NCBI RefSeq assembly: GCF_037688875.1
Contig: NZ_JAWDIE010000010.1
Coordinates: forward strand, 62,001 to 126,000
Direction of reading: 5' to 3'
From: Amphibiibacter pelophylacis
Lineage (GTDB): Bacteria > Pseudomonadota > Gammaproteobacteria > Burkholderiales > Burkholderiaceae_C
Length of the DNA stretch: 64,000 nt
The notes beneath the pieces are model-generated. The model did no database searches. It was given only the letters and a program-made list of their open reading frames with translations, and was not told the DNA's origin. Within the stretch, counting starts at the first letter, position 1. Each line of letters begins with the position of its first letter. Shown in pieces: positions 59,500 through 64,000 of this stretch. The position numbers were made by a program, and so were the translations under genes.

Positions 59500-60408
59500 T
59501 CAGTCCCTGAGCGATCCAGTGAGCAGAACCCAGCCGTCCAGCGTGTCTTCGGCGACCAGATCCATCCACGGCGCGTAAGCGGCCTGCAGCTCGGCGGTCT
59601 GGCGCTCCAGGATGCCGGCCAGCACCAGACGCCCGCCGGGCGCCACGCGGCCACACAGCAGCGGCGCGAGCAGCTTGAGCGGCGAGGCCAGGATGTTGGC
59701 CAGCACCACCGGGTAGCGCTGGCCGGGGGTGAGAATGTCCGGACCGCCCGCGCGCACCGCCACGCCGTTGGCGGCGGCGTTGTCCTGCGTGGCCTGCCAG
59801 GCGGCGGGGTCGATGTCCACGCCGTCCAGCAGACGCTCCTGCCCGCTGGCCTGGGCCAGCAGGCCCGCACCGATGGCCAGAATGCCGGAGCCGCAGCCGT
59901 AGTCGAGCAGCGCGCCGGGGTGATCCGTGCCGCTTCGGGCCAGCCAGCGCAGGCACATCAGCGTAGTCGGGTGGCTGCCGGTGCCAAAAGCCAGCCCGGG
60001 GTCCAGGCGCAACAGCGTCTGTGCACCGTCTGGGGCATCGGACCAGCTGGGCGTGACCCAGAAGCTGGGCGTGACCTGAACCGGCTGGAACTGCGCCTGC
60101 GACAGCCGCACCCAGTCGTTGTCGGGCAGCAGGTCGATCCCGATCAGGCGCACGTCCGGAAACTGCGCCAGCACCCACGCGGCGGCAGCCTGCGCATCGG
60201 CTTCGGTGTCAAAGAGCGCCTCCAGCGCCGACAGCGCCCAGCCGGGCGCAGGCGCGGGCATATCGGGCTCGCCGAAGAGCGCGATTTCGCTCTCGCTGTC
60301 GGCCTGCGCGTCGATGACCGAGACCGACAGCGCGTCCAGATCGTCCATCAGCGCGTCGCCGACAGGCTCGACCAGCGATTCGGCCAGCTGCAGGGTCAAC
60401 GTGTGCAT
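59500..60408 (-). CDS. prmA: Ribosomal protein L11 methyltransferase
   Basis: 302 residues from ATG 60408, whose A is shared with the accC stop (TGATG). N-terminal substrate domain, then SAM domain with LDPGLAFGTGSHPTTLMCLRWL, LLDYGCGSGILAIGA, VDIDPAAWQATQDNAAANG and VLANILASPL, all PrmA signatures. Trimethylates L11. Third gene of accB-accC-prmA, an arrangement common in beta-proteobacteria. Confidence 0.95.
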   Translation of the reverse strand: MHTLTLQLAESLVEPVGDALMDDLDALSVSVIDAQADSESEIALFGEPDMPAPAPGWALSALEALFDTEADAQAAAAWVLAQFPDVRLIGIDLLPDNDWVRLSQAQFQPVQVTPSFWVTPSWSDAPDGAQTLLRLDPGLAFGTGSHPTTLMCLRWLARSGTDHPGALLDYGCGSGILAIGAGLLAQASGQERLLDGVDIDPAAWQATQDNAAANGVAVRAGGPDILTPGQRYPVVLANILASPLKLLAPLLCGRVAPGGRLVLAGILERQTAELQAAYAPWMDLVAEDTLDGWVLLTGSLRD

Positions 60409-61757
60409 CAGCGCTTGCGCTGGGCCAGCCAGCCTTCCAGGTAGTGGATGCTGGTGCCGCCTTCGGCAAAAGCCGGGTCGGCCATCAGCTCGCGGTGCAG
60501 CGGAATGTTGGTGTTGATGCCCTCGATCACCGTTTCTTCCAGCGCCATGCGCATTTTGGCCAGCGCGGCGGCGCGCGTGTCGGCGTGCACGATGATCTTG
60601 GCGATCATGGAATCGTAGTGCGGCGGCACGTAATACTCGCTGTAGATGTGCGTGTCCACGCGCACGCCCGGGCCGCCAGGCGGGTGCCAGCCCTGGATCA
60701 GGCCCGGCGAGGGGATGAACTTGTACGGGTCTTCGGCGTTGACGCGGCACTCGATGGAATGCCCGCGCTGAACGATGTCCTTCTGCGTGAAGGACAGCTT
60801 TTCGCCCGCCGCGACGCGAATCTGCGTCTGCACGATGTCGATGCCGGTGACGCATTCGGTGACCGGGTGCTCGACCTGAACGCGTGTGTTCATCTCGATG
60901 AAATAGAACTCGCCGTTCTCGAACAGGAACTCGAATGTGCCCGCGCCCACATAACCCATCTTGCGGCAGGCGTCGGCGCAGCGCTGACCGATTTTCTCGA
61001 TCAGCTTGCGCGGGATGCCCGGCGACGGCGCTTCTTCGATCACCTTCTGGTGGCGGCGCTGCATGGAGCAGTCGCGGTCGCCCAGCCACACCGCATTGCG
61101 GTGCTTGTCGGCCATGATCTGGATCTCGATGTGGCGCGGGTTCTGCAGGAATTTTTCCAGGTAGACCGCCGGGTTGCCGAAAGCGGCGCCCGCCTCGGCG
61201 CGTGTGGTCTGCACGGCGTTGATCAGCGCAGCCTCGGTGTGCACGACGCGCATCCCGCGACCGCCGCCGCCGCCCGCCGCCTTGATGATGACGGGGAAGC
61301 CGACCTCGCGGGCGATGCGCGTGATCTCGACCGGATCGTCGGGCAGCGCGCCGCCCGAACCCGGCACGCAGGGCACGCCGGCCGCGATCATGGCCTGCTT
61401 GGCCGAAACCTTGTCGCCCATCAGGCGGATGTTCTCGGCGCTGGGCCCGATGAAGGTGAAGCCGCTGCGCTCGACGCGCTCGGCGAAATCGGCGTTCTCG
61501 GCCAGGAAACCGTAGCCGGGGTGAATGGCTTCGGCGTCGGAGACCTCGGCCGTGGCAATGATGGCCGGCATGTTGAGGTAGCTCTGCGCGGACGGCGCCG
61601 GGCCGATGCAGACGGCCTCGTCGGCGAGCTTGACGTACTTGGCGTCGCGGTCAGCCTCGGAGTACACCACCACCGACTGGATGCCCATTTCATGGCAGGC
61701 GCGCAGGATGCGCAGGGCGATTTCGCCGCGGTTGGCGATGAGGACTTTGCGGAACAT
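60408..61757 (-). CDS. accC: Acetyl-CoA carboxylase, biotin carboxylase subunit
   Basis: 449 residues. MFRKVLIANRGEIALRILRACHEMG start; ATP-grasp domain with KAAGGGGGRGMRVV; EEAPSPGI; FIEMNTRVQVEHPVTE with the catalytic Glu/Arg; RVNAEDP. Carboxylates biotin on AccB with bicarbonate and ATP, first half of malonyl-CoA synthesis. Starts 3 bp after accB. Confidence 0.97.
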   Translation of the reverse strand: MFRKVLIANRGEIALRILRACHEMGIQSVVVYSEADRDAKYVKLADEAVCIGPAPSAQSYLNMPAIIATAEVSDAEAIHPGYGFLAENADFAERVERSGFTFIGPSAENIRLMGDKVSAKQAMIAAGVPCVPGSGGALPDDPVEITRIAREVGFPVIIKAAGGGGGRGMRVVHTEAALINAVQTTRAEAGAAFGNPAVYLEKFLQNPRHIEIQIMADKHRNAVWLGDRDCSMQRRHQKVIEEAPSPGIPRKLIEKIGQRCADACRKMGYVGAGTFEFLFENGEFYFIEMNTRVQVEHPVTECVTGIDIVQTQIRVAAGEKLSFTQKDIVQRGHSIECRVNAEDPYKFIPSPGLIQGWHPPGGPGVRVDTHIYSEYYVPPHYDSMIAKIIVHADTRAAALAKMRMALEETVIEGINTNIPLHRELMADPAFAEGGTSIHYLEGWLAQRKR

Positions 61758-61760
61758 GGC

Positions 61761-62237
61761 TTATTCCACCACGAACAGGGGTTGACCGTATTCGACGGCC
61801 TCGCCGTTTTCAACCAGCACCTGCTTGATGGTGCCGGTGAACTCGGATTCGATCTCGTTCATGATTTTCATGGCCTCGATGATGCAGACCCCCTCGCCCA
61901 GTTTGACACCGCTGCCGACCTGGACCATGGGCGGCGCGCCCGGACTGCCTGCGCGGTAGAAGGTGCCGACCATGGGCGATTTGATGATGTGGCCGGTGAT
62001 GATGGGCACGCTCACCGGCGAATCCGCCAGCGAGACGCTGGACGGCGCTTCGCTGGGCGACACGGCGGCAGCCACTGGCGCAGCGGGGGCGGCCGCCACC
62101 ATCATGGGCGCCGGAGCGGCGGCCACGGGGCTGCTTTTGACGATGCGCACCTTGCCCTCGGCTTCGGTGATTTCCAGTTCGGAGATGCCTGATTCGGACA
62201 CGAGGTCGATCAGGGTTTTCAGTTTGCGCAGATCCAT
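61761..62237 (-). CDS. accB: Biotin carboxyl carrier protein of acetyl-CoA carboxylase
   Basis: 158 residues from ATG 62237. N-terminal MDLRKLKTLIDLVSESGISELEI, an Ala/Pro linker (about 38-75), and biotinyl domain with K124 in EAMKIMNEIE, plus the thumb PGAPPMV. Carries carboxybiotin between AccC and the carboxyltransferase. First gene of the accBC-prmA operon. Confidence 0.97.
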   Translation of the reverse strand: MDLRKLKTLIDLVSESGISELEITEAEGKVRIVKSSPVAAAPAPMMVAAAPAAPVAAAVSPSEAPSSVSLADSPVSVPIITGHIIKSPMVGTFYRAGSPGAPPMVQVGSGVKLGEGVCIIEAMKIMNEIESEFTGTIKQVLVENGEAVEYGQPLFVVE

Positions 62238-62436
62238 TGGTTTTCCCCAAAAAAGCAGAGGCCATGACATCGGGCACAATGCGCCAGACGCCAGCGGTCG
62301 CCGCAGTGCTGCGCACGGCCCGCCGACGCGGCCAAGGCCACTTCGTAATTTGGCGCAGTTTACGCGATTTCAGCGCGTATCCAGCCTTTTCGGCGCTTAT
62401 CCCAGCAGAAACCCTCAATCCGAGGCGGCTGAAAAC

Positions 62437-63084
62437 TCATTCAGGCTCCAGCAGATCAGCCAGTTCCTGCGGCGTACCGCGCCAGCGGCGGCCGCGCGTA
62501 TCCGCCTTGAGCGCGCCGTGCAGGGCCTCGCGCGGCAGCAGATACAGGTAGAGCGAACTCATTTCCCGCCACGCGGGGACCGGCAGCGGCAGATGCAGCA
62601 CCGGGTCGTGCGAGCGGCCGTCGCCCACCTGCTCCAGCGGCCAGCCCTGGTCCAGCAGCTGCATCTCGGCCAGCTTGGGGTCGTCACTGTAGATTTCGGC
62701 GTGCACGCAGGACAGGCGCGTCGCCGTGCCGCGCCAGACCGCGCCGCGCACATAAACCGCATCGAAGGGCAGGCGCTTCAGAAACGTCAGCGCGGCCTCG
62801 CGCAGGGCGCGCAGCTCCTGCGGCCAGGTGTCAGCGTGAAACAGCCGCAGGTGCGCGCGCACCGCGTCTTCCAGCGTTTCGGGGCTGGGCAGCAGGTGGG
62901 CGCGCACGCGCTCCAGCCCCAGGTCCTGCACCGCGCGGCGCCGGGCGGCGGCGTAATCCAGATCCTCATCGACGATGGCGGCGGCGGCGGCCTGCGCGAT
63001 CTCGCGTGTCAGCGGGTCCAGATCAAACCACGCGGGCGGGAAATCGCCGTCGTCGGGGGCTGAAGGGAAAAAATCGTCGTTCAT
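62437..63084 (-). CDS. Conserved hypothetical cytoplasmic protein
   Basis: 215 residues from ATG 63084. Acidic N-terminus (MNDDFFPSAPDDGDFPPAWFDLDPLTREIAQAAAAAIVDEDLDY) and helical body with RRRAVQDLGL; the second half has alternating strands (PFDAVYVRGAVWRGTATRLSCVHAEIYSDDP). I cannot assign it to a named family or reaction. Codon use and coding frame are like its neighbours. It follows mtgA by 22 bp on the same strand, so aroE-mtgA-this gene may be one transcript. Confidence 0.8.
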   Translation of the reverse strand: MNDDFFPSAPDDGDFPPAWFDLDPLTREIAQAAAAAIVDEDLDYAAARRRAVQDLGLERVRAHLLPSPETLEDAVRAHLRLFHADTWPQELRALREAALTFLKRLPFDAVYVRGAVWRGTATRLSCVHAEIYSDDPKLAEMQLLDQGWPLEQVGDGRSHDPVLHLPLPVPAWREMSSLYLYLLPREALHGALKADTRGRRWRGTPQELADLLEPE

Positions 63085-63106
63085 GCTGCTGTCCCGCGAC
63101 TGCCGC

Positions 63107-63895
63107 TCAATCGCGCGGAATGGCGACCGCGCCGGAGCGCCGCGCAATCAGGCTCGCACGGCCCCGGATGAAGCCGCTGGCGATGTTCTGGCCGTAGCGC
63201 TTGGGCGAGGGCAGCAGCACGGCCAGCGTCGCGGCCTGCGCCAGGCTCAGGCTGGCGGCCGGACGGCCAAAATAATGCGGCGCGGCGGCCCCGGCGCCAA
63301 ACACGCCATTGCCCCATTCCACCGAGTTCAGATAAATGTCCAGGATGCGCGATTTGTCCAGCAGCGCCTCGAGCATCAGCGCGATCACCAGCTCCTGCCC
63401 CTTGCGCAGGAAATTGCGCTCGCCCGACAGAAAGAGGTTCTTGGCCAGCTGCTGGGTGATGGTCGAGCCGCCCACCACCTTGGGCTCGACCGGGTCGGGC
63501 GCTGGCTTGTGGCGGCGTTCAGCGCTGGCCTGGCGGCGCTCGTTGAGGCGCTCGGTGCGCGCCTCGGCGGCCTGGTTGCGCTGCCAGGCCTGACGCAGCG
63601 CGGCCCACTCGACGCCGCCGTGGCTGACAAAACCGGCGTCTTCCGAGGCGATCACAGCGCGGCGCAGGTTGTCGGGCAGTTCGGCGTGGCCCAGGCGCTC
63701 CTGCGACCAGTGAAAAGGCAGCTGCGGATCCAAGGCGATGCGCGCCAGTTCGGTGCGCTGCACCGTGGTCGATGCGGGCAGCGAGACCCGCATCATCGCG
63801 ATGCGCAGCGCGAAATAGCCCTGCAGCAGCAGACCGCCGACCAGCATCAGCAGCAGCCAGCGCAGCAGCAGGGTTCCGGGGCGGGCGAGCATCAT
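63107..63895 (-). CDS. mtgA: Monofunctional biosynthetic peptidoglycan transglycosylase
   Basis: 262 residues. One N-terminal membrane helix (LLLRWLLLMLVGGLLLQGYFAL) and GT51 domain: AVIASEDAGFVSHGGVEW with the catalytic Glu, GGSTITQQLAKNLFLSGERNFLRKGQE, and ILDIYLNSVEWGNGVFGAGAAA. Polymerises lipid II into glycan strands. About 30 charged residues (QAAEARTERLNERRQASAERRHKPAP) are inserted between the catalytic segment and GGSTITQQ. Its ATG overlaps the aroE stop (ATGA). Confidence 0.94.
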   Translation of the reverse strand: MMLARPGTLLLRWLLLMLVGGLLLQGYFALRIAMMRVSLPASTTVQRTELARIALDPQLPFHWSQERLGHAELPDNLRRAVIASEDAGFVSHGGVEWAALRQAWQRNQAAEARTERLNERRQASAERRHKPAPDPVEPKVVGGSTITQQLAKNLFLSGERNFLRKGQELVIALMLEALLDKSRILDIYLNSVEWGNGVFGAGAAAPHYFGRPAASLSLAQAATLAVLLPSPKRYGQNIASGFIRGRASLIARRSGAVAIPRD

Positions 63896-64000
63896 GAAGG
63901 GCGGTCCACCAGCTCGCGCAGCGTGGCCAGCACCTGCGCGGCCGGGGGCCGCACGCCGTGCCAGACGGCAAAGGATTCCGCCGCCTGGCCCACCAGCATC
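63892..64000 (-). CDS. aroE: Shikimate dehydrogenase (C-terminal end only)
   Basis: Open from the right edge to a stop at 63894-63892, overlapping the mtgA start. The 35 visible residues begin MLVGQAAESFAVWHGVRP, the C-terminal helix of AroE (usual form GxGMLVxQAAxxFxxWxG). The enzyme reduces 3-dehydroshikimate with NADPH. Only the tail is seen, so the call rests on this motif. Confidence 0.75.
   Translation of the reverse strand, partial: MLVGQAAESFAVWHGVRPPAAQVLATLRELVDRPS

Noticed and set aside
1..64000. CRISPR arrays, insertion sequences, prophage or integron elements
   Set aside because: No regularly spaced repeats, transposase, integrase or target-site duplications were seen.

Overview
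The window is a high-GC, gene-dense chromosomal segment. PhaR, HemY, a 105-residue H-NS-type protein, YggX, the accB-accC-prmA order and a lapG-lapD pair together fit Betaproteobacteria, order Burkholderiales, most likely a Comamonadaceae-like organism; the genus cannot be fixed from sequence alone. No insertion sequences, phage genes or CRISPR arrays were seen. Coding is tight, with many 1-8 nt overlaps (ATGA/GTGA/TGATG junctions) implying translational coupling.

Layout. (1) 1-8.4 kb: a beta-glucan utilisation locus. The C-terminal end of a GH81 endo-beta-1,3-glucanase and a lipoprotein with two nearly identical 155-residue repeats run rightwards; a five-gene leftward operon (binding protein, two permeases, GH1 beta-glucosidase, MalK-type ATPase) meets them at a bidirectional terminator. 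A perfect LacI-type operator sits at the operon promoter. (2) 8.4-20 kb: delta-9-type fatty acid desaturase, CPA2 cation/proton antiporter, then a coupled leftward run midA-like/lipA/xth/MFS, a divergent pteridine-reductase-like SDR with folB, phaR, an OmpA-domain lipoprotein and a degenerate GGDEF protein. (3) 20-27.8 kb: hemY, an MHS-type MFS carrier, and a tripartite efflux operon (outer membrane lipoprotein, EmrA, EmrB) followed by its probable MarR regulator; a good promoter with an operator-like palindrome in its spacer lies in front. (4) 27.8-37.6 kb: miaB, a TIGR01777 epimerase, an H-NS-like gene, yggX, a small membrane protein, hemA-prfA-prmC, a DMT exporter with a histidine-rich tail, ftsY and a CAU tRNA.

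(5) 37.9-45.2 kb: a seven-gene chemosensory operon cheY-STAS-cheA-mcp-cheW-REC/EAL-cheR. It has no cheB, cheD or cheZ and no flagellar genes nearby, and it combines phosphorelay, a SpoIIAA-like domain and a c-di-GMP phosphodiesterase. (6) 45.2-50.4 kb: grpE-dnaK-dnaJ heat-shock operon with a sigma32-like promoter sharing 70 bp with divergent dinB. (7) 50.4-58.2 kb: lapG-lapD (c-di-GMP-controlled periplasmic proteolysis) divergent from a TolC-family protein, a TPR protein and an L,D-transpeptidase. These three adjacent exported proteins end in related NTF2/Cds6-like domains, which makes this the most distinctive cell-surface module of the window. (8) 58.2-64 kb: a protein of unknown function, an AT-rich spacer with inverted repeats, accB-accC-prmA, a conserved hypothetical gene, mtgA and the 3' end of aroE.

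Two regions (the chemosensory operon with REC-EAL, and LapD) plus the degenerate GGDEF protein point to c-di-GMP control of surface attachment as a recurring theme.
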